Assembly (NCBI RefSeq): GCF_900119895.1
Contig: NZ_FQLR01000004.1
Location: 1,178,001 to 1,242,000, forward strand
Direction: 5' to 3'
From: Collinsella phocaeensis
GTDB lineage: Bacteria > Actinomycetota > Coriobacteriia > Coriobacteriales > Coriobacteriaceae
Length of the DNA stretch: 64,000 nucleotides
In this document: piece after piece, positions 1 through 8,051 of the stretch
Position numbering within the stretch: position 1 is the first letter of the stretch
How the letters are laid out: each line of letters begins with the position of its first letter
Translations under genes and position numbers: made by a program
The notes under the pieces: model-generated
Told to the model about the DNA's origin: nothing
The model's input: only the letters and a program-made list of their open reading frames with translations
Databases searched by the model: none

Positions 1-1934
1 ACCGGCATCAAGGGCCAGAGCGCCGTCGCAACGTACCGGCCGCACGCGAGCGCATCACCGCGCCGCAGCTCAACGACGGGCCCACGATATGCGCGCTCGA
101 TATCCGCCGGCATGGACGAGGCGGCGCCCTCCGCCACCACAAGCCTTTCGACCGACACGGTGCGCAGCAAGGTATCGAGTCCTCCGCAGTGGTCGCGATC
201 CCAATGGGTGATGACCACCGCGTCAAGAACATAGACGTGGTTGCGCGCGAGCGCTCGTGCACACTTTTCGTCGACACCCGCATCGATGAGAACGGAAGAA
301 GAACCGTCGCGTATCAAGATGGCATCCGCCTGCCCAACATCCATGACCACGACTTGCGGCGGGGCTAATCGCGTCCACAGCAACCCCCACATCATCGTAA
401 GCGCTGCGCAGGCAAGCGCCCCTGCACGCACCCGACTCCCCCGAGCGAAACGCCAACGCATGTAGACGACCGCCGCCGCGCCGTACAACGGCAGCGCGAT
501 CCACGAGCCCGCCTCGACTCCGATGCACGCGGCGGGAACCCGTGAAAGCAGCTCCGCGGCAAAGAGCGCGATGCGCGCGAGCGCGACCGCCAGACAACCG
601 GCATCTTGAAACACGGGCGCGAAGGCAGCAAGGGGAAAGGCTGCGATTCCCGCTGCAAGCACCCCATTCATCACCGGGGCCACGATAAGATTGGCCAATG
701 GTGCCACGAGCGACAACTCACCGAAGACGGGAAGCGTTATCGGAATCGTCGCCCATTGGGCGCACAGCGTGCACGACAACGCCTCACTCAGGCCCTCGGG
801 AAGACCGGCGGACAAAAGATGCCATCGGACGTACCCCGAATACAAGCCAAGGAACAGCACGCTCAGGGCGCTGAGCTGAAACCCCATATCGAACACGCAG
901 GCCGGGTCCGCAACGGCCATGCAAATAACCGCGATCGATAATCCGGAAATGCCATGCGGGCGGCGGCCGCCAACGGAAGCAGCGGATGACGTCAGCACCA
1001 TCGCCGCCGAGCGGACCGCAGAGGGCGCGCAGCCGGTAAGCGCGGCGTACGAACAGCAGACGACGGCGAGCAGGGAGATGCGGAGCGGACGACGAAGGCG
1101 CATCGCGGTGAGCATGCGCTGAAGAAAGGATGAGATAAGGACCAGATGGCCACCGGAGACCGCGACGAGGTGACTCAGCCCGCATACTGAAAACACCTCG
1201 GATGCCTCGCTGCCCGACAGGTACGTCGTGTTCCCGCACACGATGCCCGCACATAGAGCCCGAGCATCGTCGCGCTGCGGCTCGATGACGGCGAGCACGG
1301 TCGACCGAAGCGAATCGAGCAAGGAGGCATCCATGCGCTCGACCGTGAAGCGGCGAACGGAGACGACACCGACCTCGCCGCGCACGAACCTCGACCGTCC
1401 CCACGCGCTGTCGGGAAGCTCCTCAAGCGACCCATAGAGCCGTACCACCGAGCCGCGCGAGAGCTCATCTGACGACGAGATGCGGAGCCGCACCGCGCCT
1501 TCCGGAGCATCGTTGACGACACCGCTCGCCGACCACCCCGTCGCGGACTTGGCGGCATCGCCGGAAACGGCGATCGAAAGAGGCATGGACAGGTGGGCAC
1601 GGGCGCTTCGCGACGCATCCATGCGCACAAGCCAACCCGTGCTCGCGAGCGCAGCGAGCGCACATCCCGCCGCCATGAAGCGAAGGATCGAGGCCGATGC
1701 GGCAAAGGAGGCGGCGGGCCCGGTCGATGACAAGCGCCACGCAGCCGCCGCGAACAGGCAGGAAAGCACGGCGACGCACGCCAGGCGCCGTACATCAACA
1801 AGCGAAGCGGCCCCCTCGAGATAGGCGACCCATCCCCCATCGATCACATAGGCGCAGGAGCCGACCATGGCCGCAGCGGCAAGAGCGGCCGGAGGGAGAA
1901 GGGGCCGAACGGGAACTCCGTCCTCGCCCCTCAT
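1..1934 (-). CDS. comEC: ComEC competence DNA channel, 3' end cut by window edge
   Basis: ComEC is the inner-membrane channel that passes single-stranded DNA into the cytosol during natural transformation. About 644 residues are present; the frame is still open at the window edge, so roughly the last 100 or more residues of a typical ComEC are missing here. The ATG overlaps the comEA stop in an ATGA junction, so translation is probably coupled. A hydrophobic N-terminal segment is followed by the competence domain with the signature HLVAVSGGHLVLI at residues 255-267 and many membrane helices up to about 530. A metallo-beta-lactamase-like domain then begins at VMDVGQADAIL and carries the ligand-like motif HWDRDH at 577-582. 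Whether the strain is transformable cannot be read from this segment. Confidence 0.93.
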   Translation of the reverse strand, partial: MRGEDGVPVRPLLPPAALAAAAMVGSCAYVIDGGWVAYLEGAASLVDVRRLACVAVLSCLFAAAAWRLSSTGPAASFAASASILRFMAAGCALAALASTGWLVRMDASRSARAHLSMPLSIAVSGDAAKSATGWSASGVVNDAPEGAVRLRISSSDELSRGSVVRLYGSLEELPDSAWGRSRFVRGEVGVVSVRRFTVERMDASLLDSLRSTVLAVIEPQRDDARALCAGIVCGNTTYLSGSEASEVFSVCGLSHLVAVSGGHLVLISSFLQRMLTAMRLRRPLRISLLAVVCCSYAALTGCAPSAVRSAAMVLTSSAASVGGRRPHGISGLSIAVICMAVADPACVFDMGFQLSALSVLFLGLYSGYVRWHLLSAGLPEGLSEALSCTLCAQWATIPITLPVFGELSLVAPLANLIVAPVMNGVLAAGIAAFPLAAFAPVFQDAGCLAVALARIALFAAELLSRVPAACIGVEAGSWIALPLYGAAAVVYMRWRFARGSRVRAGALACAALTMMWGLLWTRLAPPQVVVMDVGQADAILIRDGSSSVLIDAGVDEKCARALARNHVYVLDAVVITHWDRDHCGGLDTLLRTVSVERLVVAEGAASSMPADIERAYRGPVVELRRGDALACGRYVATALWPLMP

Positions 1935-2665
1935 ATGCATACGAGATCCCTGAGGCGCTCCAGCTTCTTCTCGCCGATGCCGCTGACACGCAGCAAATCG
2001 TCCACGGAGGCATACGGGCCGTTTGCCGTGCGCTCCTCCACGATGGCGGCGGCGGTCGCCGGCCCCACACCGGGCAGCTCGTCCAATTCAGCCTCGGAGG
2101 CAGAATTGATATTGGTGCGCGATGCCGCGCCTGCGCCCGCGTCCGACACGACCCCGGCGGCAGGCGCCTTATCACCGCGCGCGGGCACATGCACCTTGGA
2201 CCCATCGGCGACCGTACTCGCTTGGTTGATTCCGGAGGTGTCGGCATCGTCGCGCAAGCCGCCCGCGGCCTCGATCGCATCGCGCACCCGCGCATCAGAC
2301 GCCAGCTCGTACACACCCGGCGCGAGCACGGCACCGTCTACGTCGACAAGTATCGGACTCGCATCCGCCTTGCCGGCAGCGCTCGAGGTCGACGACGCAT
2401 GAGGTGAATCGGTTCCGTCATCTTCAGCCCCGGGACCGTCATCTGCGGCACCCGAGGCCTGATCCCCAGATTCAGCTTGATCATCAAGCGCCTCGCTGCG
2501 GACGATCGAGAACGAAGCGTCCCCGTCCGCCTGAACCGCCCCGAAGACACAGGCGCAGATACAAGTTGCGAACAGCAGCAGGGCGAGCACGACGCGGGAA
2601 GGGTCCCCGAACGAAGCGCGCAGCGAGGACACGATGCCGGATGTCCTATCGAGTCGTTGAACCAT
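1931..2665 (-). CDS. comEA: ComEA DNA-binding competence protein
   Basis: ComEA is the membrane-anchored double-stranded DNA receptor that feeds ComEC. The 244-residue frame has one N-terminal membrane helix (about residues 20-42), an acidic Asp/Ser/Ala-rich spacer, a SLBB domain that opens with ILVDVDGAVLAPGVYEL, and a C-terminal helix-hairpin-helix pair with TNINSASEAELDELPGVG and SGIGEKKLERL. This is the usual domain order for Gram-positive ComEA. I chose the ATG at 2665 because GGAGGTGAT lies just upstream; an in-frame start further up would run back through thiI with no ribosome site. It overlaps comEC by four bases and forms a two-gene competence operon behind thiI. Confidence 0.92.
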   Translation of the reverse strand: MVQRLDRTSGIVSSLRASFGDPSRVVLALLLFATCICACVFGAVQADGDASFSIVRSEALDDQAESGDQASGAADDGPGAEDDGTDSPHASSTSSAAGKADASPILVDVDGAVLAPGVYELASDARVRDAIEAAGGLRDDADTSGINQASTVADGSKVHVPARGDKAPAAGVVSDAGAGAASRTNINSASEAELDELPGVGPATAAAIVEERTANGPYASVDDLLRVSGIGEKKLERLRDLVCI

Positions 2666-2803
2666 GCCGATCACCTCCTCCCCCCATCCTGAAGGATTGG
2701 ATCGGAGGTCGGGGGCCGCGGACAAAATTCCCGAAGGCCACCTAACGAATATGGTCATGCGACCTTGCAGGGTAAGCAAGATTCTGGCAAGCATGCGCAC
2801 GAC

Positions 2804-2837
2804 CATGCCCGCCGGCCTGTTGGCGCCGACGGGCATG
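2804..2837 (-). terminator. Hairpin downstream of thiI
   Basis: A 13-bp stem with one G-T pair (arms 2804-2816 and 2825-2837) and an 8-base loop lies between the thiI stop and comEA. There is no U-run on the minus strand after it, so it is a terminator-like or mRNA-stabilising structure rather than a textbook intrinsic terminator. Confidence 0.45.
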
Positions 2838-2861
2838 ACGGGATACATGGGAAAGGTTGGG

Positions 2862-4163
2862 CTAAAGCGGCGTCTCCACGTCGGATACCGAATCCGAAGG
2901 CGATGCCGAACGCAGAACCTCGCGATCCGGAATGACTGAACGAGGCGCGAGCTCATCATGGCGAGCCCGAAGGAAACGCGGAGGCTTGTAGCAAACATGA
3001 TCGAAGTCGATGTACTCGACTTCATCGAGCAGGCGCTCGATCATGGCCTCATGGTCGAACATCTCCCAAGCGGAGTGGACCTCGTCCAGCTTCGCATGCG
3101 TCTCGGGACGACGCGGCATGAACAGCGTACAGCAATCCGGCGCCGTCTCGCAGGAGATGTCATAGGTCCCGATCTGCTGGGAGCGGACGATGATCTCCTG
3201 CTTATCGGACCCGATGAGCGGGCGAAAGACGGGCAGGTCGACGACTTCGTTGACCGCCATGATGTTTTCAAGCGTCTGCGAAGCGACCTGACCGAGGGAT
3301 TCCCCCGTCACGATCGCCTTCGCGCCCTCCATGCGGGCGATGCGCTCGGCGACGGCGTACATCACCCGTCGATACATGATCACCCTCAGCTTTCCGGGGC
3401 AGGCAAGGGAGATCTCCCGTTGGCAGTCCCCGAAGGGTACCACATAGAGCCGTCCGATCTGCACGGACGGCGCGAGCACGCGCACGATGTCCTGCGTGAG
3501 GTACTCGCTCGTATCGGCAGTCTGGGGGCGACCCGAGAAGTGGACCGGAACCGGAACGGCGCCACGGCGAGCAAGCATCCAGGTCGCGACGGGGGAATCT
3601 ATACCGCTCGAAAGCAAGGTGACGACCTTGCCGGCGCTGCCCTGCGGTAGACCGCCGACGCCCGGCTCGCTCTTGGCGTAAACGTAGACGCTCCCCTGGA
3701 CCACCAGCACATGGACGGTCACGTCGGGCCCGTGCATCTGGACCTTCTTGTCGGGAAACGCCTCGCAGAGGACCTCGCCGACCTGACGGTTGAGGTCGAG
3801 CGAGGAGAGCTCGTAATCGGTGTTGGACCGACGGGCAGAGACCTTGAAGGTCTCGAACTCCCCCGCCTCGCGCATGGCCGAAACCGCCGCCCGGCAGTAC
3901 TCAGTCGGTTCGCGGTTGGTGTGGAACGCAAGCGAGACGCGAGCGACGCCCGGGGTACGCGCGATCGTGTCGAACGCATCCTCGGCCAGACCGTTAGCGG
4001 AAAACGTCACGAGTATATGCCCGGAGATACGCGTGATGCAGGAAACAGAGAAGGCGGCCAGGGCCGCCTTCAGGTTATCCATGAGGATGCGCTCGAAACG
4101 GGCACGGTTCTTGCCCTTCAGTCCGATCTCGTGATAATGGACCAGGCAGACGCGGCTCGCCAT
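2862..4163 (-). CDS. thiI: ThiI tRNA 4-thiouridine synthetase
   Basis: ThiI adenylates and thiolates tRNA uridine 8 and, in many bacteria, also serves thiazole (thiamine) synthesis. The 433-residue protein shows an N-terminal ferredoxin-like/THUMP region (residues 1-165) and a PP-loop ATPase starting with SSGIDSP at 185-191. It ends soon after the ATPase domain, so it lacks the C-terminal rhodanese domain of the Escherichia coli enzyme and resembles the shorter Bacillus form. The sulfur must then come from a separate cysteine desulfurase not seen in this window. The start MASRVCLVHYHEIGLKGKN matches the family; the longer upstream frame overlaps rpoZ and is not used. The gene starts one base after the rpoZ stop. 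Confidence 0.93.
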   Translation of the reverse strand: MASRVCLVHYHEIGLKGKNRARFERILMDNLKAALAAFSVSCITRISGHILVTFSANGLAEDAFDTIARTPGVARVSLAFHTNREPTEYCRAAVSAMREAGEFETFKVSARRSNTDYELSSLDLNRQVGEVLCEAFPDKKVQMHGPDVTVHVLVVQGSVYVYAKSEPGVGGLPQGSAGKVVTLLSSGIDSPVATWMLARRGAVPVPVHFSGRPQTADTSEYLTQDIVRVLAPSVQIGRLYVVPFGDCQREISLACPGKLRVIMYRRVMYAVAERIARMEGAKAIVTGESLGQVASQTLENIMAVNEVVDLPVFRPLIGSDKQEIIVRSQQIGTYDISCETAPDCCTLFMPRRPETHAKLDEVHSAWEMFDHEAMIERLLDEVEYIDFDHVCYKPPRFLRARHDELAPRSVIPDREVLRSASPSDSVSDVETPL

Positions 4164-4164
4164 G

Positions 4165-4446
4165 CTACGCTTCCGCCACCTTGTGACGCAGGGCCGTCTC
4201 GAAGCGGTCGGAGTCGTAGGAGATGCCGCCGTCGATAATCTCCTCCATAGCCATGGAAATCGCGTCCTCGCCGGAGAGGGCGATGGTGATGTCGTCGACA
4301 TCCTGGACAGCAAGCACGCGGTTATGCTGACCGCGCAGCATGCTGTTGATGTCGCAGGCGCGCTTGGAGGCGACGGAGGCCAGCAGGAAGCGGTTGTTAT
4401 CGGTCTTTTCGAGCAGATCGTCGATACGAGGCTTAGTTACAGACAC
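4165..4446 (-). CDS. rpoZ: RNA polymerase omega subunit
   Basis: This is the small omega subunit that helps assemble the beta-prime subunit of RNA polymerase. The 93-residue frame carries the family pattern: an N-terminal PRIDDLLEKTDNNRFLLASV segment, then the ASKRACDIN helix, and a central helix around ALSGEDAISMAMEEI. The start is GTG with GAGGT just upstream. It sits six bases after gmk and is followed immediately by thiI. The order gmk-rpoZ is widely conserved in Gram-positive bacteria, which supports the call. Nothing is odd about it apart from the non-ATG start. Confidence 0.95.
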   Translation of the reverse strand: MSVTKPRIDDLLEKTDNNRFLLASVASKRACDINSMLRGQHNRVLAVQDVDDITIALSGEDAISMAMEEIIDGGISYDSDRFETALRHKVAEA

Positions 4447-4452
4447 GTGACC

Positions 4453-5022
4453 TCAATTCCTTTCGTGCTTCTCGATCACGCTCGCAAGCTCGGCGCATGC
4501 GCAATCGAGATCGTCGTTGATAACAACATCATCGTAACGGTCGGCGAGCGCCATCTCGCGCTCGGCGTTGGCGAGGCGGACGGAGAGGGTCTCCGCGGTC
4601 TCGGTGCCGCGCATCTCCAGACGCTCACGCAAAACATCAAGCGAGGGCGGCATGATGAAGATCAGGACCGCCTCGGGAAAGCGCTCCTTGACCTGGAACG
4701 CACCCTGGACATCGATCTCGAGAATCAACGATGAACCCGCGGCGAGCTTGGAGGAGACCTCGCTCACCAGCGTCCCGTACCGATGTCCGTGAACGGACGC
4801 CCATTCGACGAATTGATCGGCGTCGATGCGGCGGCTGAACTCCTCTTCGCTCAGGAAGTAATAGCTGACCCCATCGACTTCGCCCTCGCGCGGCTCCCTC
4901 GTGGTAGCGGAAACCGTCAGGCCCAGGTTGGGACGGCTGGCGCGGATACGCGCGACGATCGTGCCCTTTCCTGCGCCTGACGGCCCGGAGATCACAAAGA
5001 GCTTGGGCTCGATGCGGTCCAC
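4453..5022 (-). CDS. gmk: Guanylate kinase
   Basis: Guanylate kinase phosphorylates GMP to GDP with ATP. The 189-residue protein has the P-loop GPSGAGKGT at residues 13-21, the GMP-binding segment with SATTREPREGEVDG and SYYFLS, and the lid region further on. The length is typical. The start is GTG and shares one base with the mihF stop (TAGTG), so translation is probably coupled to mihF. Placement directly after mIHF and before rpoZ is the usual actinobacterial arrangement. Confidence 0.96.
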   Translation of the reverse strand: MDRIEPKLFVISGPSGAGKGTIVARIRASRPNLGLTVSATTREPREGEVDGVSYYFLSEEEFSRRIDADQFVEWASVHGHRYGTLVSEVSSKLAAGSSLILEIDVQGAFQVKERFPEAVLIFIMPPSLDVLRERLEMRGTETAETLSVRLANAEREMALADRYDDVVINDDLDCACAELASVIEKHERN

Positions 5023-5330
5023 TACTTGGACAGCTGCTCGAGCAGCTGCTCGCGCTGACGGACGCCGAGGCCCTGAACGCGACGGGTCGCGGAGATGCCG
5101 AGCTCGTCCATGATCTTGGCGGCCTTGGCCTTGCCGTAGCCCGGCAGGGACTCGATGAGCGTGGAGACCTTCATGCGGGAAGCGATGGGGTCCTCGGAAT
5201 TGAGGACGGACTCGAGGGTGATCTCACCCTTCTTGATCTTCTCGCGCAGCTCGGCACGAGCGTGACGTGCGGCGGCGGCCTTCTCGAGAGCGGCCTTGCG
5301 CTGCTCGTCGGTGAGCTGAGGAAGGGCCAT
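5022..5330 (-). CDS. mihF: Actinobacterial integration host factor (mIHF-type)
   Basis: This is a small nucleoid-associated DNA-binding protein of the actinobacterial mIHF family, which bends DNA and shapes global transcription. The 102-residue protein begins MALPQLTDEQRKAALEKAA, with a long basic N-terminal helix rich in Ala, Lys and Arg. It is followed by a helix-two-turn-helix segment with LPGYGKAKAAKIMDELGI and RRVQGLG. The ATG at 5330 is preceded by GGAGG; an upstream in-frame ATG at 5366 lacks a ribosome site. It heads the mihF-gmk-rpoZ-thiI operon and has a promoter at 5417-5445. It is unrelated to the HU/IHF-alpha fold of proteobacteria. Confidence 0.92.
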   Translation of the reverse strand: MALPQLTDEQRKAALEKAAAARHARAELREKIKKGEITLESVLNSEDPIASRMKVSTLIESLPGYGKAKAAKIMDELGISATRRVQGLGVRQREQLLEQLSK

Positions 5331-5416
5331 GAGAACCTCCAAAAATCGTGGTGCAAGAATCATCATACGACGTCTGAGCAGGCAAGATGCCTTCTAGGCG
5401 TCAGGTGCGACTGAAT

Positions 5417-5445
5417 ACATTAGTCGATGTGGACGGAAAGTTCAA
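5417..5445 (-). promoter_or_regulatory. Housekeeping promoter for mihF operon
   Basis: On the minus strand TTGAAC, a 17-base spacer and TAATGT form a good primary-sigma promoter about 85 bases before the mihF ATG. A small GCC-tagaa-GGC hairpin lies in the leader. Location and spacing are seen; activity is inferred. Confidence 0.6.
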
Positions 5446-5525
5446 GCAAACATGCAGGAAGAAGCGATAATCGGCCACTTTTTCACGAAATGGATGCCTT
5501 AAAACCCGCTGGTAGGGCGCGAGGC

Positions 5526-6248
5526 CTAGATTTCATCGACAAGCTCGGAGACGATGCGCTCGAACGCCTCGACCGGATCGGCCGCACCGGTGATGGGACG
5601 TCCCACGACGATGTGGCTCGCCCCCCGCACGATAGCCTGGGAGGGCGTCGCGACGCGCGACTGATCGCCCAAGGCGGCCCCGGCGGGACGGACGCCCGGA
5701 GTGACGATGAGCGCGTCGGGACCGAGCAGCGCGCGCATGGACTCCGCCTCCATGGGCGAGCACACGATGCCGTCGATGCCGTTGCGCTGCGCGAGCACGG
5801 CGAGGCGCGCGGCCTCGTCGGCGACGGGGGCCTCGATGCCGATCTCGCCGAGCGCATCCTGGTTCATGCTGGTGAGCACGGTTATCGCGACCAGGCTGGG
5901 ACGGTCCCCGCACACGGATGCCGCATCTTCGGCGCCTTCGCGACAGGCGGCAAGCATGTCCCCGGACCCCAAACCGTGAACGGAGAGCAGATCAGCCCCG
6001 GCAAGGGCCGCCGAACGGGCGGCCCCGCGCACCTGATGCGGAATATCGTGGAACTTGAGGTCGAGGAACACCTTGAACCCACGCTCTTTGAACGTGCGGA
6101 CGATCTGCGGCCCCTCGGCGTAAAAGAGCGTCATGCCGACCTTGAGCCACCGAGCGTGGCCGGACAGGGAGTCGGCGAGCTCGAGGGCGCGATCGCGGTC
6201 GCAATCGATGGCGACGATAACGCGGTCGCGCGCATCTGCCTCTAGCAT
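5526..6248 (-). CDS. pyrF: Orotidine 5'-phosphate decarboxylase
   Basis: PyrF converts OMP to UMP, the last step of de novo pyrimidine synthesis. The 240-residue protein carries the catalytic group DLKFHDIP with Asp63, Lys65 and Asp68, and Lys36 in LKVG. The phosphate-binding end has VTPGVRP and VVGRPIT. This is the short bacterial TIM-barrel form (group I). The ATG at 6248 overlaps the pyrD stop by seven bases. It is the last gene of the pyr operon in this window; pyrE and the carbamoyl phosphate synthetase genes are not here and must lie elsewhere. Confidence 0.96.
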   Translation of the reverse strand: MLEADARDRVIVAIDCDRDRALELADSLSGHARWLKVGMTLFYAEGPQIVRTFKERGFKVFLDLKFHDIPHQVRGAARSAALAGADLLSVHGLGSGDMLAACREGAEDAASVCGDRPSLVAITVLTSMNQDALGEIGIEAPVADEAARLAVLAQRNGIDGIVCSPMEAESMRALLGPDALIVTPGVRPAGAALGDQSRVATPSQAIVRGASHIVVGRPITGAADPVEAFERIVSELVDEI

Positions 6249-7165
6249 TCGAAAGCTCCAATCAGCTCGTTGATATCGCGGACACCCTGGCTCTCGGCCC
6301 ACTCCTCCAGCTCGTGCAGGATGCGGACGGACGCATCGGGCTCGATGAAGCTTGCCATGCCGACTGCAACGCAGCATGCGCCGGCGAGGATGAACTCGGC
6401 GGCATCCTCGCCCGTCATGACGCCGCCCACGCCGCAGACCGGGATATCGACCGCGTTCGCGGCCTCCCAGACCATGCGCACCGCGATCGGATGGCACAAG
6501 GGGCCGGACAGGCCGCCGGTGGGCTTGGACAGCTTGGACCGACGCGTATGCACATCGATCGCCATACCGGGGATGGAGTTGATCACCGTGAGGCCGTCTG
6601 CACCCTCGGCCTCCAGCGCGCGAGCGATCTCGGGGATGCGGACGGGGGCCATCTTGACGAAGAGCGGGCGATCGGTGACCTTGCGACAGGCCCGCATGAC
6701 CTCGGCGGCGCCTTCCGGGGTGGAGCCGCAGGCGGCGCCCCCCGCCGCGATATTGGGACAGCTCACGTTAATCTCAAAGCCCGCCGCCCAGGGGGTGAGC
6801 TCGCAGAACATCTCGAGAGCCCGGACGTACTCCTCGGTCGAATGCCCGGCGACCTGGCAGATCACCTGCGTGCCGGCGTCGGTGAGATCGGCCAGCCAAG
6901 GACCGTAATCGCGCGCGAAGGCCTCGACGCCCGGGTTCTGAAGCCCGACGGAGTTCATCATGCCGCCGCGGACCTCGGTCATGCGCGGGGCGGGGTTGCC
7001 CGGCCAGGGCTCCGCAGCGCACCCCTTCGTGGTGATGGCACCGAGCTGGCTCACATCCATGAGCTCGCTGAACTGCCACCCCTGCCCGAACGTGCCGGAC
7101 GCGGTGTTGATGGGGTTCTTCATCTTGACGCCGCCGAAATCGACGGCCATGCTCACCTGGCTCAC
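6242..7165 (-). CDS. pyrD: Dihydroorotate dehydrogenase, class 1B catalytic subunit
   Basis: PyrD oxidises dihydroorotate to orotate with FMN. The active-site loop reads INVSCPNIAAGG, with cysteine as the catalytic base, which is the soluble class 1 type; class 2 membrane enzymes have serine. Class 1B enzymes pass electrons to NAD through PyrK, and pyrK lies directly upstream, so the two should form the usual heterotetramer. The frame of 307 residues starts at a GTG that overlaps the pyrK stop (GTGA). FMN and orotate contacts such as INTASGTFGQG and NSVGLQNPG are present. The overlap implies matched production of the two subunits. Confidence 0.95.
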   Translation of the reverse strand: MSQVSMAVDFGGVKMKNPINTASGTFGQGWQFSELMDVSQLGAITTKGCAAEPWPGNPAPRMTEVRGGMMNSVGLQNPGVEAFARDYGPWLADLTDAGTQVICQVAGHSTEEYVRALEMFCELTPWAAGFEINVSCPNIAAGGAACGSTPEGAAEVMRACRKVTDRPLFVKMAPVRIPEIARALEAEGADGLTVINSIPGMAIDVHTRRSKLSKPTGGLSGPLCHPIAVRMVWEAANAVDIPVCGVGGVMTGEDAAEFILAGACCVAVGMASFIEPDASVRILHELEEWAESQGVRDINELIGAFEC

Positions 7166-7956
7166 CAGACCACCACCTTGGTCGCATCGAACACGGGGCC
7201 GCACATGCAGGCCCCCTTCATGCCGTCCGTCGTCTCGACGTTGCAGGTGCTGCAGGCGCCGAAACCGCAGCTCATCATGCGCTCGAGCGAAGCCTCGCAG
7301 AAGACGCCCGCGGAAGTGGCGGCTTCGGCGACCTTGCTCATCATGATGCCTGGGCCGCAGGTCGCGACGTAGTCGTACGCCCCTGAGGCGAGCAGCTCGG
7401 AAGCAGGCTCGGTGACGAAACCGGCGAAACCCGCGGTGCCGTCATCGGTAGCGATGCGGATCTCGCCGCACCCGAGGCCCTCGAACTCATGCACGCCCAC
7501 GAGCTTGTCCCCGCTCGCGGCGCCGAAGCAGGCGTCCACGCGGACGCCGGCGGAGGCGAGCTCGCGCGCGAGGCAGAGCACGGGGGGCACGCCGATCCCG
7601 CCGCCCACGACGAGCGCGCGGCGGCAGCCCTCCGGCGCGGACCAGCCATGGCCGCCGGGCCCCAGCAGGTCGCTTTTGAACCCGGGCTCCCAAGCGGACA
7701 TGCGGCGGGTTCCGTTGCCCACCACCGCGTACCAGAGCTCGACGGTGCCGGCCTCGGCATCGCTGGAGACGTAGCTCAACGGAATGCGAAGCAGCTCGCT
7801 GGCATCCCCGGGAATGCGGATGTTGACGAACTGACCGGGCTTGAGCGCAGATGCCAGACGCGGGGCCAAAATGACGAGCGAGAAGATGCCCTCGGCGATC
7901 TTCTCGTTCGATACGACCTCGAAATCGTGCATGCGCGCAGGTGAAGGACTCGGCAT
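7162..7956 (-). CDS. pyrK: Dihydroorotate dehydrogenase electron-transfer subunit
   Basis: PyrK is the FAD and [2Fe-2S] subunit that carries electrons from PyrD to NAD. The 264-residue protein has an FAD-binding beta-barrel with RIPLSYVSSD, an NAD-binding fold with VVGGGIGVPP, and a C-terminal cluster site CGFGACSTC followed by further cysteines in GACMCGPVF. This is the CX4CX2C...C pattern of the family. ATG at 7956 is preceded by GGGAG. A 95-base gap with a strong hairpin separates it from pyrC, while its stop overlaps pyrD. Confidence 0.95.
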   Translation of the reverse strand: MPSPSPARMHDFEVVSNEKIAEGIFSLVILAPRLASALKPGQFVNIRIPGDASELLRIPLSYVSSDAEAGTVELWYAVVGNGTRRMSAWEPGFKSDLLGPGGHGWSAPEGCRRALVVGGGIGVPPVLCLARELASAGVRVDACFGAASGDKLVGVHEFEGLGCGEIRIATDDGTAGFAGFVTEPASELLASGAYDYVATCGPGIMMSKVAEAATSAGVFCEASLERMMSCGFGACSTCNVETTDGMKGACMCGPVFDATKVVVW

Positions 7957-7997
7957 GTATGCTCCCTTCCCCATGCGAAGCATGGTGCGAAAGATGC

Positions 7998-8033
7998 GCG
8001 CGGCCCTCCAGCCGGGAAGCCGAAGGGCCGCGC
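7998..8033 (-). other. Hairpin between pyrC and pyrK
   Basis: A perfect 10-bp GC stem (arms 7998-8007 and 8024-8033) lies in the 95-base gap between pyrC and pyrK. No U-run follows on the minus strand, so it more likely affects mRNA processing or stability, or causes partial termination, than full termination. Confidence 0.5.
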
Positions 8034-8051
8034 AGCGTGTACGGTGCTATG